From Gremmenia infestans (Eukaryota; Ascomycota; Leotiomycetes; Helotiales; Hamatocanthoscyphaceae): 64,000 bases of DNA. Location: contig JAFEVB010000042.1 of assembly GCA_032629725.1 (NCBI GenBank), positions 96,475-160,474 of the forward strand, written 5' to 3'. Under the pieces are notes generated by a model. It saw only the letters and a list, made by a program, of their open reading frames with translations. It was not told where the DNA came from and did not search any database. This document shows, in pieces, positions 33,773 through 45,945 of the stretch. How positions within the stretch are numbered: the first letter of the stretch is position 1; the number at the start of each line of letters is the position of its first letter. Made by a program: the position numbers and the translations under genes.

Positions 33773-34996
33773 CTACAACTTACTAGAACTATTCCCACCC
33801 TGTGACGGAGCAATCTCAACAACTAGCTTCCCAAACTGGCTTCCGTTCCTCATCTGCTCAAACAATTCATCGATATCCTTGAGATTATCCAAGCCCTTTG
33901 CAATCTCTGAAACAATGGGCCGAATCTTCTTCTCCTTGACAAACGCAACCATGTCCTTGAATTCCTTCCTGCTGCCCATTGTTGTGCCTTTCAATTCCAG
34001 GTTCATCAAATTAGCAGCCATTGTCCAATCCATCTTAGGGCCAACAGTCATGCCGTACTGAACGATCACTCCGCCGGGCTATCCAATATAGTCAGCTCTA
34101 ACCTTCTATTTGAAGGCCTGGATTCAAGTATGCATACCTTCAACAACCTAACCGCCTTCCCCACAACATCCCCCCCAGCCCCATCAATAATAGCATCCAC
34201 CCACGGCCTATCACTCGGCAACAAGCCCCTCAACTCCTTCTCCCACCCCTTCTCCTTATAACTTACACCCCCCTTCGCACCCACCTCCACCGCCCTCTCA
34301 ATCTTCTCCCGACTGCCACTCGTAACCCAAACATTAATTCCCGTCGCCACCGCAAACTGCAGCACATTCAGCGCCACACCCCCACCAATCCCAGTGATCA
34401 GTATATTCCGCCCCGCCTCCGCATTCCCACTCTTCGTAACCAGCGCCCGCCACCCCGTCAACCCCGTCAGCGGCAGCGCCGCCGCCTGCACATCGCTCAG
34501 ATGCTCCGGCGCGACCTCCACCTCGCCCTGGTCAACACATACGACTTCCTGCAGCGTGCCGAGCGGGTTGCTCGACGTGCCGCCTAGGATCGCATAGCCC
34601 GAGGGGGATTCCGGACCCGTAGGTGACGAGGCCCAGCCTTGGCCGGGGGCGAGGATCACGCGTTTGTGGAGCCAGGAGGTGGCAGAGCTGCCGGTGGCGG
34701 TTACGGTGCCGCAGCCGTCGGCGAGGAGGGGCGTGGTGAAGGAGGGCGCGGGGTACAGGTGTTGGCGCAGGAAGAAGTCGCGGTGGTTGAGCGCGGCGGC
34801 GGAGATGGTTATGAGAAGGTCGTTGGGGCCGGGGGTGGGAGTGGGGACCGTTGTTAGCTGGATGCTGGGGTGTGGTTCTTTCTTAGTTGGCTGTCTGGTG
34901 GTGGTGAAGTGTGTGTGTAGAGAGAGAGAGAGCTTACGGGTAATAGACTGCGCCTGGCTTCCCCTCCACTTGCTTCATTGTGATTGCTTTGGGCAT
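33773..34996 (-). CDS. Zinc-independent-type MDR alcohol/quinone oxidoreductase
   Basis: Exons 34996-34938, 34864-34138 and 34078-33773 (introns 73 and 59 nt) give 363 residues. This is a medium-chain dehydrogenase/reductase. It begins MPKAITMKQVEGKPGAVYYP; the catalytic-domain phrase AAALNHRDFFLRQ is typical, and the glycine-rich NAD(P)H motif GIGGGVALNVLQFA lies around residues 195-210. Cys ligands for a structural zinc loop are absent, as in quinone-oxidoreductase-like members. Relatives reduce quinones or enals in cytosol or mitochondria. The first acceptor is the CCCCAG at 34865; the next AG (CATCCAG) would cost two residues and also stay plausible. The C-terminus ends in a Ser-rich tail. 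Confidence 0.88.
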
Positions 34997-35337
34997 GATG
35001 GGATTGTTTCGTGGTGTTTGGGATGTTCAAGGAGGTTTGATTGGTGTTTTGGGGCACGATTGAAGAGGTGTAGGTGGGTTGATTATATGCTTCATTATAC
35101 AAGTAGGTCGGTATTTATGTTGTATTTCAAAGCCAGGGATGACGTGCAGTCCCCGCGATCCATTTTGCCGAGGCTGTTGATAACCGGAAGCAAGGCTACG
35201 CGAGGCTGAAAAGGGGTAATGCTGCAATGTCTACCTATATATAAGTCTGCCATTTGCCATTCATTTAGTACTCCATGAAATACTATGTCTCTACTCGTTT
35301 TATGCTCCAGAACTCCAAGTCCAAATAACACCCAACA
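34997..35337. other. Short spacer: MDR promoter and BMS1 3' end
   Basis: 341 nt separate the MDR start from the BMS1 stop on the same strand. The spacer must hold both the BMS1 terminator region and the MDR promoter. No gene is seen. Confidence 0.45.
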
Positions 35338-38300
35338 CTATCGTCTTCTTTTCCCACCACCACCCCCAGCTCCATCAGGTTCAGCTCTCCTCTTTTTGCC
35401 CTCCTTGCGCCAATACTCCTGCTTTTCCTTCTTCTCCCGCTCCCCTCTCATCTCCGCATTCTCCGCGACCTTCTTCCTATAAACCTCCCTCTTATCTTCC
35501 TTCTTGACTCGTCTCTTCGCCTCTTTCTCATTCCTAAGCGTCATGACCTTCTGCATCAGCTCCCTCGCCTTTTTCTCCTCCCCTCCCAACACCACAGCAC
35601 GTTTCTGCATATACGTCTCCTTGCCCTGTTTCTTCGTCTGCACAATCTGACTCTTGAACGGCAATTCTGCCGCTAATGCTCGCGGGACACGGAGAGGGTT
35701 GAAATGCCGTACTGCTCGCTCAACAGGTTTATATAGACTATTTTTATCCTGCGGCGTCGCGAGGCCTTGATCACGGCGCACTTCACCCGTGAGACGCATG
35801 CCTTCCCATCCAATTAGGTTCGTAACGGGATTGTAGAAGCGATGCGGTTTTATAGGGTACCAGGCTCGTAGAAACACGATGTCTTTCATGAGGATTTTGT
35901 CTTCGAATGTTGCTCTGAAATGACCCTCAGGCTTACTCAGTGCCCGCTTGATCTGTCCCCTGATGCCGGAAACCGTGCGGATGGATGCGCCTTCGAATTT
36001 TGCGATTTCAAGTGAGGTGGTGAACATGTCTTTTATGAAGGCTGTGTTCTTAAATACCTTGTAGGGTACACCAGTCAGTTTGAGCTTCTTGACGATCTCG
36101 GTGGACTCGTCGACGTTGAGGACTGTGCCTGTGGCTGCAATGCGAAAGCCTGGATTCTTGTTGGAGAAAGAATTGTAGCAGGAAAAACCGGTGTTTGGGG
36201 CGACGAGGGGACCATAGAAAGTACCGAAACAATGCATGTGTTCTGGTGTATATTTGAGCATGCGGTTTCGGGTTCGCGAGTCCGATATGCTGTAGACTGG
36301 CATGGTTTGGAATCTTCGCCAACCCATAGAGAAGATTAAGGGGTCGTTGGTCTTTAAGATCTTCTTGTGCCATCTGTGGCGCTTGATTCTGACTTGGACG
36401 AAGCCGAATCGATCTTCTGTTGCGGATATGCCGCCGACGATGACTGGCATTCGGGGCTCGAACTTTTCGACGAATTCAGAGGCTACATTTTCAATGACAA
36501 TCTTGGCATATTGACCGGCTCTGAAGCCTTCGACATTGACTCGCTGGTTTTCATCAAGAGCTTCGAATTCCGATTTGTTGATATTCAGCTGCTTCTGGAT
36601 CTGAGCTTTCTGTGCATCATACCAATCGTCTTCGCCAAACTCCTCCTCCTCGCCGCCTTCTCGACGAGCCTTGGCTTTGTCGTTGTTAAATCCTTCTGGA
36701 TCTTCCTCTTCGAATCGCAACTTTAGCTCTTCCTTTCGACGAGCATTCTTCTCTCGTTCAGCCTCGATTTCATCCGCCTTGTGCTCTTCACCTGTCTCCA
36801 AATCCTGGAATGCTCCATCGCCTTCATCATCCTCATCCTCATCCTCATCGTCTTCTTCAGCATCGCTATCGTCGCTATCGCTGCCTTTTGCAGCTTTCTC
36901 CTTCAACAAATCAGCGGTAGCGAACCGTTGTCTCAATGCTTCGACGTTATCCTCAACTGACCAACGTGCTTCCAGCTCATCGTAGTCAAGTATTGGAATG
37001 GCACGGTCTTCGAAGTGCTCATCATCTTTCTCACGGCCTGACTTCTTGAAGAACGTCTCCTCGTCATCGGAATCTTCAATATTCTCTTCCTCCTGCTCAA
37101 CCTCTCCTCTCCATCTCTGTAAAGCTTCAGCCGGAGTTACTGATTCGTCATACATCATCTTGGCGAGATCTGCCGTTCGATATGACCTCTTCTGGCCGTG
37201 AAGTTTCCGCGCTGTTTCCACCATATTCTCTTTCCAGCGCACTCCACCATCTTCGTCGTCCGAAAGGTCCTCGTCGTCTGAATCGAGTTCCTCTCCAGAT
37301 ATTGAGCCAAGATCCGAATCACTGTCTGCAAAAGCAACATCTCCCTCACTCTTGTCATCTGCTTTTCGAAAAACCTTCCCAAGTTTTTCCTCCGCGATCT
37401 CTTCCTCGTCGTCTGATGCAAGCTCATCTCCGCTCACAAATCCCTCGTCATTCGCAGGAGCATCATCGTCAGATTCTTGGTCTCGGTCGACAAATCTCGC
37501 AGAGCGTGGCTCTTTTCGGCCAGTATTCTCGTCTTCTGGGATAGCCTTAATAGCATCAGCACCAGTGAATAATCGGACACCCTCTTCCGTCTCCCCAAGC
37601 AACCTCCTCTCTCCCTGTAGATTTATTATCAACTCTTCTCCCTCACCACGATCCTCATCTTCGGCATCTGCGTCGAAATTGAAACCCTTCTCTCGAGTAA
37701 TCCAAATAGTGTCCCCATCAATCTTCAATCCACTCTTGTCGGACATCGGTGCGTGCAGTTTCTTTTCCTTCTCGTCCAAGCGTTTCCGTCCAGACTTCCC
37801 ACTTGCTTTTGCCACCGCCTGGTCCATATATGGAGTTGGACATGGATCTGGCAATGCTTCCATCGCAGCTATCGAACAATCCCCCAACCCAGGTATATGC
37901 ACTCTCTGTCCACTCGCCGCAAAATTCGTTCCACGTAAATACCCTGAAAGCACCACTGTTCTGTCGCATTTTGGGTCCTCCTCGATCTTCGTGGGATGTG
38001 TAATATCCCGAAAACTATCAATAATCGTATACGGATGCGAATTCCTCCAAATCAACGGCCTGGGATTCTTCATAACCGAAATAAACCTTGACAGGTTATG
38101 AATCTCGCGATCCGGATACCGGCCATTAATAACACCCGACAGATAAAATAAATGTGCTCCCTGATACAATTCACTCCAAAACCGCATCTTCAGCCTCTTC
38201 TTCGCATCTTTGAGTGTCTGCGGCTTCCGAAATAAGTCCAGATGGGTCAAGATCCCAAAAACATTTCCAGGCATTCCACTACTCGCAAGTATGTTCAAAA

Positions 38301-38851
38301 ACTCCATAGTTTCCATTTCAAACCCGAAATTCCCGTCGATCATTAGCAGGACTATGTCTGCTACTTTGGACATGTCGACCATGGCTTCGAGCTCGTTGGG
38401 ACATTCTACGAATGTGAGGCGTTGGCGCTTGGATGTTACGACGGTTATGGGACCCAAAGGGAAGGAGAGCGTTTCTTTGGCATAGCGTTTTACAAGGGAT
38501 TTGAGGAGGGTGGTCTTTCCTACGCCGGGTGGGCCGACGATGGTAACGAGGCGGGGAGGGGGTTCTTCGGGGATGCGATCGATTTGGGGGACATGGTAGC
38601 GCTTCTCTTTGATCTAGGGGAACGGTTAGCAGTTAATAGCTTTTTGGGAAAGCAGGATATACATCATGCGATCGCGCCGCAGTTTTCGCCAGTCGTCCTG
38701 GGTTGGCGAAACTAAAAGCTTTGGGATTGCGGTCTGGGTAAAGTTAGCATTGTAAATGTTAGTAGGTAGATGAATTGTTAGGATACTGACCTCCAGTATG
38801 CTTCTTCTTCTCTTTTGGCGCCCGATGGGGCCTGTTCTTCTGATCCTCCAT
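35338..38851 (-). CDS. BMS1: Ribosome biogenesis GTPase Bms1
   Basis: Exons 38851-38791, 38733-38663 and 38613-35338 (introns 57 and 49 nt) encode 1135 residues, the usual length for Bms1. The N-terminus MEDQKNRPHRAPKEKKKHTG is basic. The GTPase domain has G1 GPPGVGKTTL (residues 71-80), a G3-equivalent around VECPNELEAMVDMSKVADIV, and G4-like THLD in GILTHLDLF. An AARP2CN-like segment follows (YLRGTNFAASGQRVHIPGLG). A central region of acidic repeats and KK/EE tracts leads to the conserved C-terminal block (RIKRHRWHKKILKTNDPLIF, HMHCFGTFYGPLVAPNTGF). The end is Lys/Glu-rich coiled coil. Bms1 binds Rcl1 and U3 snoRNP in the small-subunit processome in the nucleolus. The tiny first exons explain why the coding part looks truncated in simple reading-frame searches. 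Confidence 0.95.
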
Positions 38852-39465
38852 GTTGGGTTGGTTGTATAGTTCCCCTCGAGCTCATGCCTCTATTCACATA
38901 TATTTTTTTCTTGGGGAACTTTTATCAATGAGCCACTTTACTGCATACGGGCTAGCGCCACTGCTTATCGCTTATCACCATATCACGTGACTTAATCGTA
39001 ATGACGCAAAACATGGGCCGAGAACAGTACACGATCAGGTGTATCTATCTAATATCAACCAATTGTTGCATTGGCTTTGGTATCGGTAGGACATCTCAAA
39101 CGGACCATTTCAAGCTCGTTCCCGGGTCATGTTCAATGCCAAGGGGCGCCCTATCCAGGTTTGGAAGCTGCTCCACCCCACCTTGATGACGTATATCTTA
39201 GGCAGCTGAAGGTGCTGGCGGGGTCACGATGTAAGGTAGGGTAGGTAGCCAGGTGCAGGTGTACCTAGGTATAGTATGGTAGTATAAGTATATAAGCCTC
39301 TCTCTACGGCATATCTCCAGCATAATCCTTCATAATCTTCCTCTTCGACCGCTCCAGTTTTCCATTCCCAGTACATAACTTCATATTCCCAAACCTTTGT
39401 ATACCTTCACGCATACCCCTTTCTACCCACCCATCTTCTTCAAGCAAGCAGGATCTTGTTATAAA
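38852..39465. other. Divergent promoter region between BMS1 and the protease inhibitor
   Basis: This 614-nt stretch lies between two divergently transcribed genes. It contains a CACGTGAC-type word near 38985 and the perfect palindrome TACCTAGGTA at 39262-39271. No coding frame is supported. Confidence 0.5.
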
Positions 39466-39839
39466 ATGGCGGAACCCACTCATATGGCAAGTCTCTTCTT
39501 CATAGTAGTGTTTTAGGTAGGTGCTGATTGCTTTACCCCAGGTTACCATCAAGGAGAACGCAACCCCTGCAGAGAAGGCAGCGTGAGTACCAATGTCCAT
39601 CTCGTGCTTCAGCCACTAACACCAGTGCAGCGTCGAGAAGCACATCAAGGAACAAGGTGGAGAGATCAAAGACACCTCTCCATTTGGCATATACAGGTAA
39701 GTCACCATAGTGATTGTTAACAGCCTCCACTTGCTAATGTTGTTCAAGCGTTGTCTTCCCCAAAGACAAGGTTTTCGCCTCCGATTCCCACCCCGATATC
39801 GATGCCGTTGAGGCCAACTCAAGCGTCCACACGCAATAA
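39466..39839 (+). CDS. Pbi2-type serine protease inhibitor (I9 propeptide-like)
   Basis: Four tiny exons, 39466-39486, 39542-39582, 39631-39696 and 39749-39839, give exactly 73 codons (72 residues). The protein reads MAEPTHMVTIKENATPAE, then VEKHIKEQGGEIK, FGIYSVVFPKDKV and a C-terminus VEANSSVHTQ. That is the inhibitor_I9/Pbi2 fold: a beta-alpha-beta unit with a terminal tail that blocks vacuolar subtilisin-like protease B in relatives. Donors are GCAAGT (a GC-AG intron), GTGAGT, GTAAGT and acceptors TTACCCCAG, GTGCAG, TTCAAG. A CTAAC-type branch site is visible in intron 2, and TGCTAAT in intron 3. The first exon (seven codons) is the least certain; a different upstream start is possible. 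The gene is too short and too split to show up as a long open frame. Confidence 0.8.
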
Positions 39840-40200
39840 AGGGAAAATGTTATTCTACTTACCTCCCTAAGGTATGCACTGTATAGCATGCGCATAGGAG
39901 GATGTGAGGTGTTGCTGCTTGACTTTCGAGTCAGTAGGCGAGCAGAGGGTTTGGACAGTGGGACGTAAAGGCTTTGATAATGAAACATGGCATCATACGC
40001 CTCTATTGAACTACAAAATAGAGTACCAAACGTGAACTATGGAATGTCTCTTTTATATATGTAAAATTGAGAGTCAACAATTGTAATCGTATTATGTTGG
40101 CCATTCGCATGGAGCCAAGGTTTATTGGATTTTGTCCAAGCGATCATCATGGCTTCGCTCCTCTGGGCTTTACAGCACCTGTATGTACACAAATGCCACC
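39840..40200. other. Spacer before the kinase gene, no gene seen
   Basis: 361 nt contain the inhibitor gene's 3' end and the kinase promoter. An in-frame upstream ATG at 40183 would add six residues to the kinase; 40201 is preferred because the presequence then begins with a hydrophobic/basic stretch. Confidence 0.4.
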
Positions 40201-41652
40201 ATGACAGTACTTTCCGCGCCATTGCGGTCGTGCAGTGGGAGGCTATATCTCCCAATCCGATTCGCATCCAGTATTACTTATAGATGCTTCTCCCAAAGTG
40301 CACACCTTGCTCGGCATCCCTCTCCCTCGGGCCACAAGTGGTCTCATCCACCCAGTTCAACAGTCATCGCCGACGATGATGTAGCAAGCCTCGCCAGCAA
40401 ACCACAACATTCCCTCAGTCTAGCAGATCTCGTCAGGTATGGATGCTCCACTTCTGATTATCACTTCCTCTACTGACTGACTACCTTCAGGCATGGTCGT
40501 CCCCCGCTTTCCGCCGCCGCGCTGTATTCCTCTGCGAACTTCACCCTCTCCCTACTCCCCATACGCCTCGCGCATCGTATACACGCCCTGCGAAACCTCC
40601 CTTTTATTGTCGTGTCGAATCCGAACATATCGAAAATATACAATAATTACCTACACTCCCTCTCCACCTTGTTGCCGTACAAGCACAAGACCATCTCCAA
40701 CCTTGAAGACGAGATTCGGTTCACAGAAGTGCTCGCAGAACTAGTCGAGACCCACGCAAATACAATACCTACCTTGGCCCGAGGTTTTTTGGAATGTAGG
40801 AAGTATATCAATCCGTTACAGGTAACAGGATTCTTGGACGAACACTTGCGAGCTAGAATCGGAACAAGGTTGATCGCCGAGCAACACATTGCCTTACATG
40901 TATCTTCACAGCCTCACCAAGATCCGACTTCCAAATACGAACCGTCCAGCCATTCATCATACGTTGGTGTTATTGATACCGCGCTGCAGCCTGCTACGAT
41001 TATAAACAGCTGTGGAAACTACGTGTCAGACATATGCGAACTCGAATATGGCGTCCGGCCAACATGGATCATTGATGGAGAGCCGGATACCACATTCGCG
41101 TATGTACCAGTACATCTAGAGTACATCATCACAGAGTTGCTTAAGAATGCGTTCCGCGCGACTGTCGAGTCTGGGAAGTCGCATGAGCCTGTTGTGATTA
41201 CAATTGCTGCAGAACCAGAGTCTCCACGAGGAGTTCCAAATTCGTTCGATCATAGCCAGACATTGGATAACAATTCCGCTCAAGAATCGTCTGAAAACCC
41301 CCGTATAAAACCATTTGACGACCCGGCTCCTGGGGTAACAATACGAATCCGCGATAGGGGAGGTGGAATCAGCCCCAAGGTTCTACCCAACATATGGTCT
41401 TACTCATTTACGACATTTTCCGACGAGGACGAACTCCCTGGGCAGATCTCCGGCAGCGGTAATGTCGATGCTCTCAACGCAATATCTGGACCCGGTGGAG
41501 AGCGAAGCTCAATCGCGGGTCTTGGCTATGGTCTACCGCTAGGTAGAGCATACGCCGAATATTTCGGCGGGGGTATTGGTGTTCAAAGCCTTTACGGATG
41601 GGGCTGCGATGTTTATTTGCGACTCAAGGGACTAGGGAAGCCAAAGGATTGA
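40201..41652 (+). CDS. Mitochondrial PDK/BCKDK-family protein kinase
   Basis: Exons 40201-40436 and 40491-41652 (54-nt intron with CTGAC branch site) give 465 residues. The N-terminus MTVLSAPLRSCSGRLYLP is rich in Arg/Ser and lacks acids, a mitochondrial presequence. The four-helix N-domain follows (ARGFLECRKYINPLQVTGFLDEHLRARIG). The GHKL ATP site has the N-box ELLKNAFRAT (E294, N298), the G1 box IRDRGGGIS (D367), and the G2/ATP-lid GLGYGLPLGRAYAEYFGG. The family phosphorylates the E1-alpha subunit of pyruvate or branched-chain ketoacid dehydrogenase and so switches it off. The insert between N-box and G1 is about 60 residues longer than in animal PDKs. It most resembles the fungal Pkp2-like branch, but that is inference. 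Confidence 0.9.
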
Positions 41653-43636
41653 ACGTCCAGAGGTCTGTGATGTGATGACAAGAGAGCATACTCGGTAGAG
41701 ATTATGAAATCCCGACCCATGAAATCTGTCGAGGCTGGTAGTCTTGTATACCTAGGTATGCAAAGACACAAATCCACGCACTTGCGTCGAGTAACGGTGC
41801 AGCACCACGGCTGTTTGCCCCATGTTGGAAACTTCCTTGTTCCTGTCTCCTGACGAGGGGCATGGGTAGAATGCGAGAAGACAGTCTAGAGCTCCTCACT
41901 CCGTAATTCAAATTAAGCAAACAAAAGAAGAGATTAATAAAATTTTCAAAATCAGCTAAAATTCCTAATAACAGTCACTCCTTACTCTTCATCTATCAGC
42001 CGTTCTTTGTGGGGTGGTTCCCCTTGAGCTCTTATTGGGGAATAGGTTTGCGATATGAGTTCATATCGTATCGGAGCCCCGTATTGACTCCCCCCATCCC
42101 TTCCTTTAATTTTCTAAGCTTGCGAGCCTTCTCTTTTCTTTATAATTGTTAGCGGGAGAGACAGCTTAAGATCTATATATTCTAATAGATACATAGGGCG
42201 TAATAAATAAGCTGCGGGAGAGGAGTGAGTGCAGACATATCAAAGGAAGTTAGCTGAAGCAGATAAACTAATATAACAACGACTCCCTTGATTCGACCTC
42301 ACGCTTTTTAAACCCTCTCAACCATTAGCGTATCGAAGAAATTAGACAACTCCCATACAATTCCTCGAGAATTTTAACCTTATAGTATAGGAGGGTACTA
42401 TCAACCGATCTGCATTTTTCTACCTTGACAGAGCTTTTGGTAAGGTAAGATTAGCTATTAGCTCAACAACCCCTTGAATGGAATATTCATAGACTCCTTA
42501 TTTGGCCTTCAAAATACTAACACGTCATATACTAGAATAGGAATATATGCTTCTGGCAGTCTAATGAGTACAAACGTAGTAAAAGCATGAATTGTGGAAA
42601 GATGCAGGTTGCTTAATAATACTATACAGGCTTTCCCAGTAAAAGCTTATTTGTTATATAAATTTCAAGTGACTTTATAGCATCCTACTTATACCTTCGG
42701 GTTAGTTGCTATTGTTTCGTATTAGAAGACTAACAGCGCATTTCTGTTTGGGGAATACGCATTTGAGCCTTTCTAGTCATGTGACTTAGCGCGAGCTTGG
42801 TCAGCAACTAGCGATAACTTCATCGTGTTGCAATTACCATCTTAGCTAGCTAATAAATACAAATGCAACCACCAAGACCATAACCTACGGACCTAAAATT
42901 GTAGTAAAGTGATCACCTTGTGTTACAAACAACTTCAAAGTCTTAATTAGGCGGATTGGTGCGATGAAGCTATTACTCCACTCTACGTAACCCCTTCAAA
43001 TGCATGTTAAAGACGCGATGGATATTAAGCACATCAAGAGGAGGTATAATGGAAGAGAGAGAAGCCTTCGACAGTGTTCCGTTCTGAGGAGCAATTATAC
43101 TTGTATGATGCATGCCGATGAATGAATCATTTGCCACAACGACACCAGAAATGACTTGTACCACTTAACCCCGCACCCACTTCCCTACGGATCTAAAATT
43201 AAGAACCATCTATGCCTACTCTAATTTACTAGCAAAAGTAAAAATGTATTTATAAGTACCTAGGGTATGCACGATTGCGGCTCTCTCCTGTGCGTTAACG
43301 TACCCCTGCAAAGGTTGAAACCCAAAACCTGCGCGTAAGTGCTAAGCGAGATCTAAAGGGGTTAACGTTCACGATCCTTCAGGATCACCTTAGAGCTGGC
43401 TCGTAAGATAAGGCCAATAGGAAAACAAGGCGTCGGGACTTTTATGGATATAAGGCTTTGTTTCATCCTCCCCGGGTACTAGGGGTAGTGTCCGCACAGG
43501 CCAGAAGAGGTAATCTAAAGATGTTCTTATAGATGGCAGCGATGGCTTGGGAAAGAAACTTGGAAGTCTTTATTCGGTATCCAACTCGTTGGACTTACAT
43601 TCCTTTATTGCAATTACTTACGTTCTTTAACACAAT
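41653..43636. other. Long intergenic stretch with diverged repeat fragments
   Basis: The perfect palindrome TACCTAGGTA is at 41749-41758. From 41930 to 43200 the sequence is AT-rich and lacks frames. The piece 42866-42935 resembles 18274-18345. CCTACGGACCTAAAATT at 42884 recurs with one change near 43191. These may be remnants of one element, but no terminal repeats can be defined. Confidence 0.45.
42866..42935 (+). repeat. Dispersed repeat fragment, copy 2
   Basis: ACCACCAAGACC and, about 30 nt on, AGTGATCACCTTGTG match copy 1 at 18274-18345 in order and nearly in spacing. The intervening bases differ. The relation is visible by eye only and needs an alignment. Confidence 0.5.
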
Positions 43637-45191
43637 ATGTCGCACGGGGTTTTCTGTCATTACATGGTATATACACATCCCCTAACATCACTTATACTCA
43701 TCGAAAAGTCAGTCCATAAGCTAATCCATCACCAGGTGTGGGGTACAAATGCTACCGAAGCTGCGATTGATGTTGCGGCAGCCAAAGCCATGGGCTTCGA
43801 TGCCTTCGCCCTGGACGTCTTGAACTTCGATACATCATCTACTTTCTGGTCCAACACAGCCATTGCCAATCTTTTCGCAGCTGCGCTTGCCATTGGTTTC
43901 CACCTCTTCTTCTCCTTCGATACCTTGCATTTCACAGACCCCTCGCAGTTTTTCTACTTGCTGGAAGAGTATACTAGCCATGGCGCTTATTATCACTGGG
44001 ACAACAAGCCCTTCGTTAGTACGTACCTGTACCTTACCTTACCTTACCTCACCTTAGCCAAAGACTCGAAATATACCTACTACTGTAGGCACGCGCGATG
44101 GGAAAGAGCTGAGCTAATACGCACAAAAAAAAAGGTACTTTCTATGGCGGCAAAATGACCTTTGGAGACTCGACACCCAACGCTGGCTGGCAAGATAAAT
44201 TCATAGACGCCTATGGCAAACCAGTCTACTTCGCCCCCGCCTTCTCAGACGCAACCCGCATCCCCGCCCTCTCCTCGCCCTCGCAAATGTACAAGGACTA
44301 CCCCGTCGCCGACGCGCTCATGTCCTGGGATTCGGCATGGCCCGAGATAGCGGACGGAAACGTCAGCGTCTACTCTACCATCGATCAAGAATACCAAACT
44401 GCAGCTGTTGCCGCGGGCAAGGAATTCATTATGCGTAAGCCAACCAGCCAACCAGCCACATCCAATTTCACATTTTTCACATTTTATATAATCCAGCTAA
44501 CACAGCACACACAGCAATGTCGACCCTGCAATTCAAACACCTCGACACAGCAGACAACTGGTACCGCACCGGGGAACTCAACCTCGCCCTCCGCATGCCG
44601 CAAGTCCTATCCGTGAATCCCACCTTCCTCGAATACCTAACCTGGAACGACGGGTCTGAATCCACCTACATCGGCAACGTCTGGCACGACGGCGCCAGCG
44701 GGACGCCTAGCGCCAGTAACGGATACGGCTTTGACCACACGGGCTGGCAGAACATCATCGCGCCCTTTATCTCCACGTTCAAGAACAGCACGGGAAAGTC
44801 GACGGCTGCTGATATCCTGCCCCTGAACGGCGCCACGGCCGTAGGCACGTTCTGGTACCGCACGATCTTGACCAGCGCGACGTGTGCGAGTGATACACTG
44901 GGGAAGCCGAACGGGTGGGCGAATGCGCAGGATGTGATTAACGTGGCGGTTATCCTGAGCTCTGCCGCGACGGTGAAGGCTTACTCCGGGGGTGTGAATA
45001 TCGGCACGAAAGCGGGGGTGAAAGGGCTGAATGCCTTTAGTTTTGGGAAGTTGAAGACGGGGGATGTGAAGGTTGAGGTGGTGAATAGTGCGGGAACTAC
45101 TATTTTGACTGCGACGGGGGGACAGCAGGTCGCTGCTGATGCGGCGATTTGCAATTACAATTACTATGTTGTGCCGTTGAGTAAGGCATAG
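43637..45191 (+). CDS. GH71 alpha-1,3-glucanase (mutanase)
   Basis: Exons 43637-43666, 43736-44018, 44135-44434 and 44515-45191 (introns 69, 116 and 80 nt) give 429 residues in one frame. GH71 landmarks include VFCHYM near the start (equivalent to the AHFMVGN region), then AMGFDAFALDVLNFD, HLFFSFDTLHFTD, VSTFYGGKMTFG, MSWDSAWPE, and LEYLTWNDGSEST. The final third is a beta-rich domain. The family hydrolyses alpha-1,3-glucan of fungal walls. Oddities: no signal peptide is visible at the N-terminus (MSHGVFCHYM), and no upstream exon with one was found, so the 5' end may be lost or mis-modelled. The 116-nt intron contains CCTTA repeats and ends in a run of A before its AG. I trust exons 2-4; exon 1 is weaker. 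Confidence 0.82.
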
Positions 45192-45945
45192 ATGTTTTGC
45201 GCAGGATAAACGGGCAACGGAAGTGTATATTACCATTCTTTTCTCTACATACAATTACAACTTGGATCGGCCAATTTTTTATAAAACGAAATCTGTCAAG
45301 AAATTTAAACCGACAAGTGGATCAAGACGCACTAGGCGTATCTTCTCCTACAAGTACTACTAGTCAAGCTGCTTCTAATAGAAATGCGATTCCTAGGCGA
45401 AGTTCTGCAGAGGGGTCTTTACTTTGACTGCTCTGAACAGTGAGTTAATCCGCACTTGGTCAGGAAAAGCTCCCGAGGAATCAATGATGAACTCGCAATC
45501 TTTTGGAACTACGAGTCTGCCAACGGGAAAATGAATGACTTCTATTGTCCAGGTACCCCTGGGTAGACTGCCCACTGGGGGGATCTTCAGTCCCAGCTTT
45601 CAAACTCCTCGATTCATAGGGTTCGCTTTGTATGAGAAGCTGGATGGCGATGAAAAGACATAAGGCGGTCCAGATCCAGGTGTTGGAACGAACTCCATCG
45701 CACCAACTCTGTGGGATATTTATCGTCAGTAGCAAACTTACCTTTCATAGTCGTCTTAGAGGTCACAGTCTTCATGGCACATTAGCATCTTGGGTTCATG
45801 TAAAGTTCATTGCGTGGGACCAACCCTTTCGCTCAATATTCCCAGCACGCTCAAACAGCCATAACGCCCTTCTTTCCCAAGCCAATTTCGCGCCCCCTTC
45901 CAGGTAATGTGTGTATTCGGTCTATCGATTTTCCCGCCCTGTCTT
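45192..45945. other. Convergent spacer, no supported gene
   Basis: Minus-strand frames at 45393-45735 are open (60-84 codons) but start at GTG/TTG and show no motif. The rest is 3' sequence of the glucanase gene and of DIM1. Confidence 0.4.

Noticed and set aside
45393..45735. Minus-strand frames with a hydrophobic stretch
   Set aside because: They start at GTG/TTG, cannot be joined by good splice sites and match no family I know.
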